DNA from: Toxotes chatareus
Lineage: Eukaryota > Chordata > Actinopteri > Toxotidae
Direction of reading: 5' to 3'
Length of the DNA: 64,000 bases
Assembly: GCA_016801885.1 (NCBI GenBank)
Contig: CM028889.1
Span: forward strand, 17,068,501-17,132,500
The notes beneath the pieces are model-generated. The model ran no database searches. It had not been told where the DNA came from and worked only from the letters and a program-made list of their open reading frames with translations. Both the position numbers and the translations under genes were made by a program. Numbering within the stretch: position 1 is the first letter of the stretch; the number at the start of each line of letters is the position of its first letter. Of the stretch, positions 1 through 12,274 are shown piece after piece.

Positions 1-3000
1 ATCAACAATGACTTGTGTCAGGACAGTTGGACAACTCAGTGCTTTTTGCCCCCGTCCAGGGCATCTTACAGAACAGACTTTAATTTATGATGATGGAAAT
101 ACTAAAGTGTGTGGGACTGTCTAACAACAAAACATAGACTGAAGACATTTCCACAAGACTATGGCAATGAAAAGAGGGTCACTGCACAATGTAAAGAGGG
201 TTGACTGTAGACAGTGATGAGCATGGCTGTCCACAGCAGTATTTGTCCACAGTGTGATGACAGAATATTGTATAGAGCTCATGACACAGACCCTGTAGTT
301 TACTAAGAATTACTGTATGTGTAGCTGATAGTACAGTATGTATCTTCTGGTTTTGGACTGTTGGTCAGACCGATTAAGACATTTGAAGTCATCAGCTTGA
401 ACTTGTGACGTTTTTCACACATTTCAAGACTGATGGTTAATTAGGAAAATAATCAATAGATTAACCATGAAAGAAAATCATGGTTGGTTGCAGACCTAAT
501 GCCTAAGTCATTCTCAGACAGTGTGTTGTGTTTTCACACCTGGCTGAGATGTGATGCTTTATACCAAAGTAATGAGAGAATAACAGAGGAAGGCAATCTA
601 ATTTCGCTGAACCCAGATTTCTCTGAATTGAGCACTCATCTGTTACTGTTTAGGAGGTAATTTTTTCTTTGCTTTTGTTTAATCATCACTTCCTGTGGGC
701 ACAGAACATTTCCTGCCAGTGAAATATTCTCACACTGTCATTTCTTTTTCGGTTTGCGTGTCTGGCAGCCTGGTTGGTGAGGTACATACAGTACCATGTG
801 AAGTGGTCATAAGGTCCCTGATTTGATTGTGGCTGGCAACCTTTGCTTGTCATACCCTTTCTCTCTCTTTTTTCTATTTCCTGTCTGCATCTTTACTGTA
901 ACTTATCTGATGATCTGTGGGTTTCTGGAAATACATACAATATTTGGGTAGCAATTTGTCATAAAAATATTACAGATTACAGTTTTAAGATATAATAATT
1001 TACAAATTGTAATTAATTAATATTTCAACTTACTTTAAGTAATAGTTAAGAAAAAAGTTCTATTTTTGTTTTCACTCCCTTGTAAAATAAGTTTTTGATC
1101 AAAATGCAACCCACATTGGTTGTTATGTTCTTTTACAGACAGTCTCATAAAGGAATCTGTTTCATCCAAATTAACAGCATTTGTTTACTTCTGCTCCCAA
1201 GAGTCACAAATAAATGTATGTAAATGTATGTAAATATTGGCAGTTACTGCTGTTTCTCACTTTCCTTAACAGTGGCTTGTTTGGTACATACAGTGTTTTG
1301 GTCAACAGTAGTGATGTAATCAGTGTAAACTCATAGACTGAGAATTTATTGTGACCTTCACTATACCAAAAGCTACCCTCTGAGCATTAACTGTCCTGCC
1401 CTCCATCTACCACCCACATGTGCTTCTTGGAAGAAAACTGTGAAGAGCTTCTTCAGTAATTGCCAAAGTCACATAACAGTAGAGTAAAAATTGATTACAT
1501 AAGAAGTCAAATTGATTCTGCCAGCCTATTGTCATCCTTTTCACCTCGACTTTATGGCAGATGCTGCGACTACAGAAACCAGGCTGAGGCTTTCCCTCAG
1601 ACATTGATTCATCTTACAACTTACCCACAGCCAGTAGATAGATTATATGGTATGCTATTAATCATTTTAAGACACACAGATGTTGCAGAATTACAGCTGT
1701 CACAGGAGACTGCGCATCAGAAAAGAGCTCATCCCTCTGCAATTAAATTTGCTGAACAGAGAGAGACAAGAAAGAGTGAAAACAGAGAGAGGAAACTGCT
1801 GTTCATCACACTCAGTGTCCACATTTTGTAGACTCTGTGAAGCTGCCCTGTTCAGACAGAACATGAAGCACTCTGGAAGCCTTTTAGCTGGATCTTATTA
1901 GGGCTTTTCACATATCCACTTGCCAGAAAAACGAATTAGGCATTTCTTCCACTGATTTCCTCAGCAGATCATGTCACAAAATGCATGTGCCTGGCCTTGA
2001 GGGAAGGTTACCTCGAAAACCTAATGTTCTTAATAAAGTCCCAAAAGCCACCTGCGCCCACTTCCTAGCTTAGACTCACTCGGTATAAATGAACATCCTT
2101 TCCTAAAACGCTGCCAGGAGCAGAACAGCATTCATAAGGCCAGAGATGATTCAGAGAATCTCTGAACAAGCCTAAACATTTGTTATTAGTTTTTTTTCTG
2201 AATGGCAGATGATGCAATTTGAAGAGCGCTGAATGTTCCTTCTGTGCCATATGTGCAGGTATTGTGGGAGCCAACAGTGTCAAGGATATCTTCCACCAGA
2301 CATGCAGCTGGTTTGTATTTGCTTACGTTCTTGGCTGGCCTGCTGTGTTGTTTTGGGTCAGTGCTTGCTTAGCTGGCTCTAATTTTTCTAGTTGTTATTA
2401 TAGATATATTTGGCAGCACATTGTAGAGACAGTTGATACCCTTTTTTTTTTTTTGCTTTGTTTTCCTGACCAACACAGCTGTTTAAAACCTTCACAATAA
2501 GATAATTATGTGTTGGAAGTAAGAAGAGTGAAGGCTTTTTTATTTCAGCGTGCAGGCTGCCAAAGGTGAAAATAATCTACAGTATTTAAGACAAGTATAT
2601 GAATTTTTAATTTTTTTTTTTTTTTTAAGAACGTCTGATTTCAATGTCTGAGCTGAATAAAACAAGTGTAACATTTTCATTAAATTGTTTACTTCCCTAA
2701 TACAGCAGCATCTGACTAAAGATTTGGGCCCCGTGTGGCTGTTTTTCTGATGAAATCAGAAAAACAAATTATCCACAGCAGATGAGGCTGACTGCAGCAT
2801 TATGCAAACAGTTTAATCAAACCATGAGGTGCTGTTGGTGGTAGAGGACCTAAATGTTGCTGTTTATCTGAAGGCTCACAAATTCCATTTACAGTCTTGC
2901 AGCCATCACATCAGAGCATGGTCATCTCTCCAAACTAATATGTTATACACAGGTATTCTCAGAGGTGGGACTGAAAAGCTTTATGAGTGTCACTGCAAAG

Positions 3001-5753
3001 TAAAAACCTGAAGATTCAGAGATAGTGACAAAAGTCTATAGTTTCTTGTTTTTTTTTTTTTTTTTTTAAGTCTGGAGAGAGTTGGTTCCACACGCAATAA
3101 GTTATTTGGGGAAAACCTTTATTACTTGAAAACGGTCTTTCAGAAAAAGAGTGGTACATTCTGCAGTTTTGGTTCCAGGCTTGATAGAAACCTGCATTTG
3201 TTGTTGGGTGAAGGTGGCCCCAAGGCTTGGACCTGACTCAACTGATCGTCTCATTGACTACAGCTTTTCCTGTCTACTTTATAAATAACGATGAATCCAT
3301 GAACTAAGAAGCTAATGATTGCCTGTTTTGTCCATTCAAAGGACAGATTTAAAAATGTTAAATGAATGTTTTTAAACTTGGTGTAGCTATCTGCCAGCAA
3401 ATTTAAAAGCGTTCTACATCTTCCTCAGTATTTCTGTATTTTCCCCAATGGCTTTATTTGACATGAGTATTGGTGAACTTAGCTCAGTTAAGTCCAACCT
3501 TTGATGATTCTCACTAGACAATAGACAAACTTAAAAACAGAGAACATTTTTTTTTACTCGACTTTTGTAGTGTGATTGGAGGGTTCTGCCAGACTCTGCT
3601 CACTGTCTCACTGTCCTTCGAAAAATGCAAGGTGAAGTCTAATGTGATCTGACCCAGGTTACAACTCTGCCCATGACCTGGTTTAGCAAGGGTCTGGCAT
3701 ATAAGACTACCTGCATTCAGCCCCAAGTTTCCAGAGTAGGGCCGTTTGAGAAAGGTGATATCCTTTCTTACACATGTTGTTTATTTCAGTGTCTGTCTTT
3801 CCCTTTAAATTGAAAAAGAACTTGAAGCAGTGTTAATAAATTGGACATGTATACAAATTACAAATGTACTACTAAGGCATGGTGGCTCTGACTAATGATG
3901 AGTAAAACTGCATTTTTTATGCAACGCCTCTGTATTGTATCATCCTCTGTGGCTTTCACAGGACAGTAATGAAATAATCTATACTGAATTTCATATGTCA
4001 TTGCTGCTACACAAGGAAATTAAGTTTATTACTAAACTGCTTTACAGATGAAACACTGTCAGGACATGGCAGTATTGTACCTTTCGGGGTTCTAAACTCA
4101 GGGTGACTCATTTAAACTGGTCACTGGACATGGGGCAATGCTTTTTGAAAGCTGACCCGTCCAGAGTGGGAGGGTGTTAGACTTTAACTCTTCCCACCTT
4201 TGGTATGAAAGGGTGAACACAGGCCGCTGTTCCTGTGCTGCGGCTCACTACAGTAACCACTGAAGACAACATATGAGCTTTTCATCCCTGTAGATATTGT
4301 CCCTCTCAGCCATTCATTTATTCAGCTTTCATCAAATAGAGTTTGAACATTTAATTGTAGAAGTCTGCCAAGTAAAGATACGTTGACATCTGACCAGTTG
4401 TCCAGATTGTTCAGACTGTCAGTCATGCTGAATCTCTAGTGTCAAAACAAGATCTCAGTGACTGCTCTTAATGACACTGGAGTGTAACAAACCTTTTCCA
4501 CAGCATCATTTATTCAGAGCTTTTAGCAAAGACCCAGGATTTAACTATTGTTTGTCCTGTATAAACTAGAAACTTAAGCCTTTTTTATTTTCTGTCTAGT
4601 TATCAGTTGATTGTTTCCTCAAGCTATATTTTGTATCTGTTTTGACTAAACAGTCTTTGACTGTTTAGAACATGTAATTAGTGGCTTCAGTGTATGGAGT
4701 ATTTTCTTAGTTGTTGCAATCAAGCACTTATTAAATAAAAGATGCACTGCACAGTAGCCCCATTCTTTAGAGTTCCTGTAAAAGGTGGATTTCATGAGGG
4801 AATACCTACTGCTCAAAATCAGGGCATCCTTCTGTTGAGCCGTTTTTTCGTGTTAAACTGGTGACATTTAAATCCTGCATTGTATAACAGAGAGGAGGCT
4901 TCCCTACAAGATCTATTTCAGAGCCAGAAGGGGAAAACAGCCACCTGTATAAAAAATGGGTTGTAGACAGGCAAAAAGTTTCAGCCCTATCTGACAAAAA
5001 AAACAACCATATTTCAGTAGACATTTGTTTATCTCATTTCACAGACAGTATTCAAAATTAGGTATGGTGCTGAATAAGGGAACAGCATCTGTTTCCCCCA
5101 CAATATTCTGAACCTGGAGCACAGTCTGCTTCCATGTTTGCTACAGCATCAGCTGGCTGTAATAATGCACTGTGGTTTTTGATGTGTCTCTCTGCGCTGC
5201 TGGCAGACATCTAACCTCTCACCTCTCACATGATTTGCTCTTGGCTTCAGAGAGAAGCAGCAAAAAACAAAAGCTGGGATGCTTCTCTGCAGATGGAAAA
5301 TTGATCAGTCAGGGATGAGCATATACTCTATGGACATGACAGGAACATATCTGGCACAACCTTCCTGACAATAACTTTCTGAGTTTGAGTAAATAATCCA
5401 CGAGAAGGTAAATCCTCTGTGGGGGGAACGTGCCCCTCTATAGGGGCCAGAGTTCTCTCTGCCATGTAAGACTTCAGTCGACCTTCTGGTCTGCAGAGTC
5501 AGTGATCAGCTGGCGGTGCTGCAGTGAAGTCGCACTCAAGCTTCCAAATGAACTGAAACTGGGTGTGAGTGCAATCACCAGTGCATTTGGGGTGCAACAA
5601 ATCTTTTGGGGGCAGAGTTGCAAAAGCAGTTCTGGTGCAGAACAAATTGGAAAAGACACTGGATAAGGATGATTATACTATTAGTAGATACACTGTATTA
5701 GTTTCAGTAACCTTTCTTTTCACAACACAGTCTAATGCCACATTGTTATATCA
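1..5753. other. Non-coding stretch, no gene seen
   Basis: No reading frame here is longer than about 120 codons and none shows a recognisable domain or a convincing splice-bounded exon. The sequence is AT-rich and contains simple poly-T tracts at about 2442-2454, 2611-2626 and 3049-3067, and a short TAAATGTATG tandem near 1210-1235. I see no terminal inverted repeats or dispersed repeat I can name. It is best read as intron or intergenic DNA. Confidence 0.6.
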
Positions 5754-5761
5754 TGCATATA

Positions 5762-6632
5762 CAGGGTTTTTCCTGCGTTCAAAATTGCGTGGCGGCCGCC
5801 TCCAGCTAATTTTGTGCCGCCCCCAGCCAGAGCGATTGATATCGCTCAACACAGCGTAAAGCTCCAGCTGTGTTGATTGAGCGACTGATGTCCCTCTGCG
5901 GCAGCTACGTATTTTAACTGCAGTTGCAGCGTTGCGCCACAATGGAGGCGCTATATCAACAGCAGTGTACCGGAAAGACCTGAAGCAACTACCGAAGAAG
6001 AAACAGATCGACTCGTGTTTTTTTCCCCAGTTTTTTTCACGCTAGTTGGTGCTATTGGCGTCCTGATTTTCCCTGGCGTATGGTACAAACAGGTAAATAT
6101 CGCTTGTTTTTTTTTTGCATCCAAGCATGTCCTCCGTGTCAGAGTAACGTTTATGATTTTTAGAATTGCAGATATGGCAGGCAAAATCAGCCACTACTTT
6201 AAAAAGCGACCTCGCGAGGAGGAAAGTCAAGAGTCCTCTGCGCAACAGACTGAAGGAGAGGCACTTGGATGTCTGTTGTAAGGTGGCCATTGATGGACCA
6301 GACCAGGAGACCTTGGACTGCAAGGAGTGCATGAGGAGGTTCTACAGAATGAAAAAGAGAAGGCTGAAATGTTCTCTGTCTGGTTGCGAGATGTGTGGAT
6401 AAAGTGTACTTTCAATGTAAAGTTGGCACCTGATTTGTGTATGTATATAGTTTTAATAAATGAATGCTTTAACATGATAATAGTCATATTCTTATTGGAA
6501 CTCTTAACTTAAAGTATGTTGCCTGTAAAAAAAAAAAAAGTGAGTCAGTTGAATTTACAGAATACATGCACGTCATGGCGCATGGTCTGGATGGTACCAC
6601 CTCTGCCTCAATTTGAGCCAGGAAAAACCCTG
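5762..6632 (+). mobile_element. Non-autonomous hAT-like DNA transposon, about 871 bp
   Basis: The element begins CAGGGTTTTTCCTG (5762-5775) and ends with its exact reverse complement CAGGAAAAACCCTG (6619-6632), a perfect 14-bp terminal inverted repeat. The 8-mer TGCATATA lies just before it (5754-5761) and recurs at 6631-6638, overlapping the last two bases of the repeat. That fits the 8-bp target duplication of hAT elements, although the exact edge is ambiguous by 2 bp. The termini flank a GC-rich 5' block with a GGCGGCCGCC palindrome and an imperfect subterminal inverted repeat (GCTCAACACAG near 5845 against CTGTGTTGATTGAGC near 5869). Inside are a probable 79-bp intron, a short transposase-like start and an AATAAA signal at 6455-6460. 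Too little coding capacity remains for transposition, so it would need a transposase supplied in trans. The assignment to hAT rests on terminal sequence and duplication length; a P-like or other family with 8-bp duplications is possible. Confidence 0.8.
6174..6281 (+). pseudogene. Truncated transposase-like N-terminus inside the hAT-like element
   Basis: A 35-codon frame opens with MAGKISHYFKKRPREEE, a short hydrophobic/aromatic motif followed by a basic-acidic stretch, and stops at TAA 6279-6281. It sits directly after a plausible splice acceptor (TTTTTAGAATTGCAG, ending 6171). An upstream donor ACAG|GTAAAT at 6092/6093 would give a 79-bp intron, a typical teleost size, with a 5' leader exon before it. 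After the stop, open fragments continue in other frames to about 6400 and a poly-A signal follows at 6455-6460, as if a longer gene had lost its middle by internal deletion. Full hAT transposases run to roughly 600 residues or more with BED-finger and dimerisation domains, and none of these is visible here. The link to a transposase is inferred from its position between the terminal repeats, not from a recognised domain. Confidence 0.45.
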
Positions 6633-6638
6633 CATATA

Positions 6639-8186
6639 TAAATTACACTAAAGTAGGACAGTTTCACGATGTACTTGACAAGGAGGATATTTGGGCTCAT
6701 GATGTTGTTTCATTCTATAGATATAACTGGTAAACATATACAACCAGAGGTCGGTGGTTAAAAGTAGACAGTTATTTGCTTTAAGGAGTCACAAGCTGAA
6801 AAGGTCAGAAACCACTGGTTAAGTTCTGCTCATTCAATGAGCAGGCACAAATGCAAGAGCAACCTTATGCAAAAACAAGTACCAAAATTGTAGTGTGCCA
6901 CCAGATCGCCTTAACAACAACATCAGCTGTGCCACACTTTGCACTTTGAGGCAGGCAGGTTTGTCTGTGATCACAAACAGGCATAAAAAATGGCACGGCA
7001 TTAGTGTTGCTGCTGGCTTTGCAGGCGCAAATTATAGGCCAATGTTATCCTTCACAGACACACCTGCACATGGTCACTGATCACAGTGGACACACACACA
7101 CACACACACTGCAGGCCACTCACTCTGGTGCTGAGGCTTAGTGTGTTTAATAGGATCCTTAACACTCCAGATATTAAAGCCAATAACTGACTTCCAATAG
7201 TGCTAATACTCCGGATAAGCTAGGCTAATGCCTATAAATGTTACCATGGGTCTTCAATTTTATTGCTGCCATTTCAGCTGAGGCAGCTCATGAGGAGGTT
7301 TTCTATCAGTATGACATTTTCAGCCACTGTTTATTGGCTTTCATACGCTTTATGGGGATTGCTTCTTGAAATGAATGGGGAAATGGTGGCAGCTACACAT
7401 AATATGTCACTGAAAGCTGCAACCTGAAGTGGTCTTGAAAAATCATTTTAAAAATTTACTGTGCTCACAGCTGCTCATACATCATTGTCCCAAACTACTG
7501 CCTTGTACTGTGGGAGTCTTTGCAACAGTGTCATGTTAAAGACAAGATTTTTTTTTTGTTGATGATGGCTAATACAAATCATGTCCAGAATTACAGCCTG
7601 CATCCGAGGGAAATTTACGTTCCTGTACAAATAGCTATCTTTCCATGCCAAGTCTTGTCTCCTGGGGATACATTTATTGTGTCATGTTCCGAGAGTGGTT
7701 TCTAAAGACTTGAAAGATGTGACATTAAGGCATTGCCGGCCTAATAAACATGTCTGAGCACTAGACATGATCTAACTCTAACAGTTTAAAGGCACATTCA
7801 GATTCAGGGCTCTTTTTGGTTTGTGAAGCAATGTTCTTTTGTGCTTGAGTCAAAATTATCTTGTATAATTGCAATTATTCTAATGTGCACATAATTATTA
7901 CCCTGCAATGCAGGATGGTGGATTTATTTCTTATCTCTAATCAGTATTTTGATTCCTTGGTTAGCTTATTTCCTCCATAACAAAAGTGCAATTCAGGCCG
8001 CTGAGCTAATTAGAGGCATCGGAAGCTGCAGCAAAGTTGTCTGTTTTTAATTGTTTCTTGCGTTCGTATAATGGCATCTAATGCAGCGTAGGAGCATATT
8101 AATCACAGTGCCAGAGACAATCAAAGATAGGAAATTATTTTCGTTAGGATTGTTTTCTAGAAACAGTCAAGCAAGTGATGCATGGT
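6639..8186. other. Non-coding stretch with a short CA microsatellite
   Basis: No credible coding frame. A (CA)n run occupies 7090-7109. The interval 7850-8180 has a mixed, non-repetitive texture with several homeodomain-type cores and is listed separately as a possible conserved non-coding element. Confidence 0.55.
7850..8170. promoter_or_regulatory. Possible conserved non-coding enhancer-like element
   Basis: This interval lacks simple repeats and is dense in homeodomain-type motifs, including the palindromic site CTAATTAG at 8006-8013, several TAATTG/CAATTA cores at 7865-7910 and 8048-8055, and ATTAATCA near 8098. Such texture is common in deeply conserved teleost developmental enhancers. 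This is an inference from composition only; no alignment was available. Confidence 0.25.
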
Positions 8187-8440
8187 GAGTTACACTTTGC
8201 CTCATTTTTTCCATTGAGTTAAGGAAATATTCTGACATTCTGGTAGATACGCTCATTTGCTTTCTTGCTGAGAGTTATATGAGAAGATTGACACCACTCT
8301 CATGTCTGTATGGTAAACTCAAAATGCATTAAATGGATAAAATACTCATAAATGAGATTACATTTTGTGGTTGCCACTTTGATTCAAATAAATAAAGCCA
8401 GAAATGAAATGAAAAGGAAAGTGACATTTCACCAAAACTC
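8187..8440 (+). repeat. Source copy of a 254-bp locally duplicated segment
   Basis: These 254 bases recur without any mismatch at 10046-10299, 1,859 bp downstream in the same orientation. This copy has unrelated sequence on both sides, whereas the other copy is bracketed by a 79-bp direct repeat, so this one is the likely donor. Its first part (about 8221-8320) resembles a dispersed teleost repeat recalled from other genomes, with the core GAGAGTTATATGAGAAGAT. The rest is unique-looking AT-rich DNA. Confidence 0.9.
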
Positions 8441-9967
8441 CTCTTATCACTTCAACTTGTTTTCAACTCCTCAGTCACTTTAAAGTGAATCAGCTTATTC
8501 CATTTGCACAGATTTTCACCCACAGATTGCTTGGACAGCTTTGCTTAGCCGGTGATCTGTGTAAAAGTGTTTGCCTGTCAGGAATGTCTCCCATAGTACT
8601 GTGACAGACAAGTCTGTATGGATTTAAGCTTTGGTGATGCTTTAAATCCCTCAGTCAACAAAAGAGGTTTCAGGCGATTTGCTGAAAGCCACACCGTGGC
8701 TGCATTTCTGCACCTGCAGCATTTAACTACTGGGGGGAAATGTCAGGATTCTGCTGTGAATCAGACCCAACGCAAATACTTTCTCAAGTTTGCTTTAGCT
8801 TAGTCAGGCATCCCATAGGTGAGGATGATCCTGTAGCACCACATTACAGCCAGAAATAGTGAGACAATGAAACGTCTGTTGTTTACGTTTGTGTGATTGG
8901 ACCCAAAATCCATTGTGTCACATGATCATGAGAGGCACAACAGTTATTGTTTGCTAACATTTATCACATTTGCTTACATTTTGTTGAAGCTATACCTTTA
9001 AATCAGAATAGTTCACGTTAATGATTAAATGAATTCATTTGAATTACTTATTAGACTGATGATCAAGATGTAAATTGTTTACACCACCAAACTGTCCCCT
9101 TTTTCATAAAGTCAGACTGAGGTCAGGTGTGACTTCTGCATGCAATCTGAGTCTGACAAGCTCTGTCTTTTGTATTTTCTGTGATTGATACCTGACACCA
9201 TCTGACTTGTTCTGAGGGAGTAACTTTCTGATATCCCCCTGCAGCAGCTTAAACTTTAGGGATTATTTTGAAATACTGTTCAACCTTGGTCTGCTGTGAA
9301 TGTCAGGAGGATCTTCACCGTCACTTAACAAGGCCCACAGGACCGAATATAAAACCAAAATCCACAAACAAGCTGCTGTTGTCTACATGCTGAAAAAAAG
9401 ATAGCACATTTTTTATGGTGGATCCAGCAATGTTTATCTTAGATGCAACCTCTGATTTATTGAGCAAGAATTCATTAACTACCGCTTCATCAAACACACA
9501 AGATCTATCTGTGCACTATTAGATTTACGAACAGGAAAATAATCATTCCACTGATTCCCTATGAACCTAATTTCAGCTCAGCACTATTGGATATATTTCA
9601 TTATGGAGAGGATGTGCCATGACAGAGCTTTCACAAAAATGAAGTGATACTCTGGGCAAGGCAGACAACTGTAATGCCTTATAATGGGGATAGATGACGA
9701 AAAATTGTCCCTGAGGGTTTACAGGCTGCTGCTCCCCAGCACAACTGAACAAATACAGCCTAAATAGAAATCAATGCCAGACTTTTCAGTGTGCCAGACT
9801 GTTAAGGCCCAAAATCCCCACAAACCTGCCTCTGAGATCACACCACTAAGAGTCACCTTGCCGAGCTACTGGTCTCTATTGGTGAGCACACCACTAACTG
9901 CTGCTGGGGACAACCTGGGAAAAGGGGACATAGTCATATTTTCCACAGCACTTTCTTTCCTTACATC
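8441..9967. other. Non-coding stretch, no feature seen
   Basis: Only short frames without similarity to known domains. No microsatellite longer than a few units and no dispersed repeat that I recognise. Confidence 0.55.
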
Positions 9968-10046
9968 AGCATTGCATTAACAACATTTTTCATGGCATTA
10001 GCCTTAACCTGTTTATAATCATAAATTATACTTTTAAGTTAATTTG
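9968..10046 (+). repeat. Left copy of the 79-bp direct repeat flanking the inserted segment
   Basis: These 79 bases are identical to 10300-10378. Between the two lies the 254-bp copy of 8187-8440. The layout A-B-A, with B also present elsewhere, shows that B was inserted and A was duplicated in the same event. Seventy-nine base pairs is far longer than the target duplication of any common transposon. Confidence 0.9.
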
Positions 10047-10299
10047 AGTTACACTTTGCCTCATTTTTTCCATTGAGTTAAGGAAATATTCTGACATTCT
10101 GGTAGATACGCTCATTTGCTTTCTTGCTGAGAGTTATATGAGAAGATTGACACCACTCTCATGTCTGTATGGTAAACTCAAAATGCATTAAATGGATAAA
10201 ATACTCATAAATGAGATTACATTTTGTGGTTGCCACTTTGATTCAAATAAATAAAGCCAGAAATGAAATGAAAAGGAAAGTGACATTTCACCAAAACTC
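10046..10299 (+). repeat. Inserted copy of the 254-bp segment from 8187-8440
   Basis: Identical in sequence and orientation to 8187-8440. At the left junction the two source sequences share TG (AATTTG continuing into TGAGTT). At the right junction they share TC (AACTC against CATCAGC). Two-base microhomology at each join fits polymerase template switching: copying A, jumping back to B, then returning to the start of A. The absence of any mismatch makes the event very recent, or an assembly artefact. Confidence 0.9.
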
Positions 10300-10378
10300 A
10301 GCATTGCATTAACAACATTTTTCATGGCATTAGCCTTAACCTGTTTATAATCATAAATTATACTTTTAAGTTAATTTG
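10300..10378 (+). repeat. Right copy of the 79-bp direct repeat flanking the inserted segment
   Basis: Identical to 9968-10046. The sequence continues into unique DNA (CAGCTTACTG), which is presumably the original continuation of the locus before the insertion. Confidence 0.9.
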
Positions 10379-12167
10379 CAGCTTACTGTGGGTCTTAAAT
10401 TCAAAAATGTGACTGGTATAAATGCTGTTTCTGTTCAGCCATTACAATCTGAAATACATGGAGACAGCTGCAATTACAACCCAGCAGTCAGGGCATTTCC
10501 AGAATATGAGAGCCTGAGTGGAAGACAGCACTGGCCTGCTAATGTTTTTTCCTCTTATAAAGGTTTTACTTCAGGGAACAACTGTGTTACAGCAGATGAT
10601 ATGTAAGGATGTAAGGCTGCAGCGCAAGGATGTGGCAGTAGCCCTGAGCTTAATCATGCTGATGTTTCTCTACATGGTTACCAGTTTCAACCTCCAGCCA
10701 TCGGAGAAAAATTCAGAAGTGGAATCATTCATCTAATACAGGAACAGTGTAGAAAATTGTTAATAATTCATTTGATTAGTAGCTTCTCAAACTATTTTTT
10801 ACTTGGGTGTAAACTAATTTTAAAAAGTTTTTTAAAAATCGTGTTTAAAGAGGACAGTTAAAAGAAACACACTGTCAGCTGATCTGCATAGGACAGCAGC
10901 TCTGTGTCCCTTCTACAGCTGATAAGTGGAATTCTGACCTTTTTAAAAGCAGATGTGTAAAAAGGTGCAAGTCTTTCCCTGCAGAGCTGACATCACATAT
11001 TGTAGAGCAGTGCTGTGCTGTTCATTATGAGTCTGGCGCACAGAAACACCTGGACAGCTGCCATCACCACTCTCATATCTGACCACACACTGTTGTCTGG
11101 TGTTGAAAACCTCATAACTATTCATGCTTTTATTAGAACCAAAGTATTAAACAATCCTCATTGGGATTACCCCCCCCAAAAAAAAGGAAATGAGAGATAA
11201 TTAGACATATTGCATAAAAATAAAACGGTCTTCAGTTTTAATATACCTTGTTGCCAGTGTTATCAAATGGTAGTTTGGGAGACAGATGGGTTCACTTTTT
11301 AGCAGGAATAGGGATTTTAACAGCACACGCAAGGAACTTAATTGGTTTCAGAACAAAAACAAAGTCATAAAAGAAAATGATAAAAATGTCTGTCCTTAAA
11401 ACCCCTTTAAGTGAAATCTGTTGACTTGCCTTTCTCAGAATCCATGAAGATCTGACACTTGAGAAATGAAAAATGCCATGTGAACTAATAATACATGTGG
11501 TTTTCTGAATGCTTTTTATTCCTGGACATTTTGATAAGGCATGGCTGACTTGTGACTTTATGAGTATAATCAAAAATGAATTACAATAATTAAACAATTA
11601 ATCTTTTGTCATAAACAACACAAGCCAACAATCAAATGTTATATCACTTTGTCTTTTTGTTTAATTTTTGTTATGATGGAACTTAGCTCTAAGTCTGCCA
11701 AGAAATTCAGCAGCATGCTCCGTTATAGAAATTAATCTTTCCAACCATTTTCTGACCCTGAAAACCGGTTGATTGAATGCCGAGCCGCGCACTAAAAATG
11801 ACAAATGAGCGCAAAGAATCACTCTCTGATTGTGAGACCCTCTTCCATTAGCCCTAAGTACAAAATAAAGACTTCAAATGCCATTGCTGTTTGACGACAA
11901 TAACCTCTCCATCAATCACTCATCAATATTACTTACTCCCTATAGATCATTCTCCATCAATTACGTGATGTGTAGCATTTAACATTTTAATTCTGTAATG
12001 CAGATTTGTGAGCCCGACTGAGATTTGAGGATGTGTATATTATACAGTATGGGCTCTGTAAGCAGAGCAACTCAGCAAATAAGATTTATCTATTCATAAT
12101 GTAACTAGATCGTGTCTTTGCGTCTGGTGGACATAAAAAAGGCTGTCAGCCAGTGTTACGAGTGATG

Positions 12168-12168
<1 letters not shown>
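10379..12168. other. Non-coding stretch, possible conserved patch at 11755-12010
   Basis: No coding frame of note. From about 11755 to 12010 the sequence is repeat-free and carries repeated ATCAAT cores (11911-11975) and TGATTGA near 11769, motifs bound by PBX/HOX-type and related factors. The rest appears to be ordinary AT-rich intron or intergenic DNA. Confidence 0.45.
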
Positions 12169-12232
<64 letters not shown>

Positions 12233-12274
12233 ACACACACATACTCACTCACACACACACACACATACTCACTC
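12169..12274 (+). repeat. (AC)n microsatellite, interrupted
   Basis: An uninterrupted AC run of about 58 bases is followed by AC blocks broken by ACTC and ATACTC units, ending near 12274. The minus-strand frame through it encodes only repeated Cys-Val and is not a gene. Length suggests high polymorphism. Confidence 0.95.
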
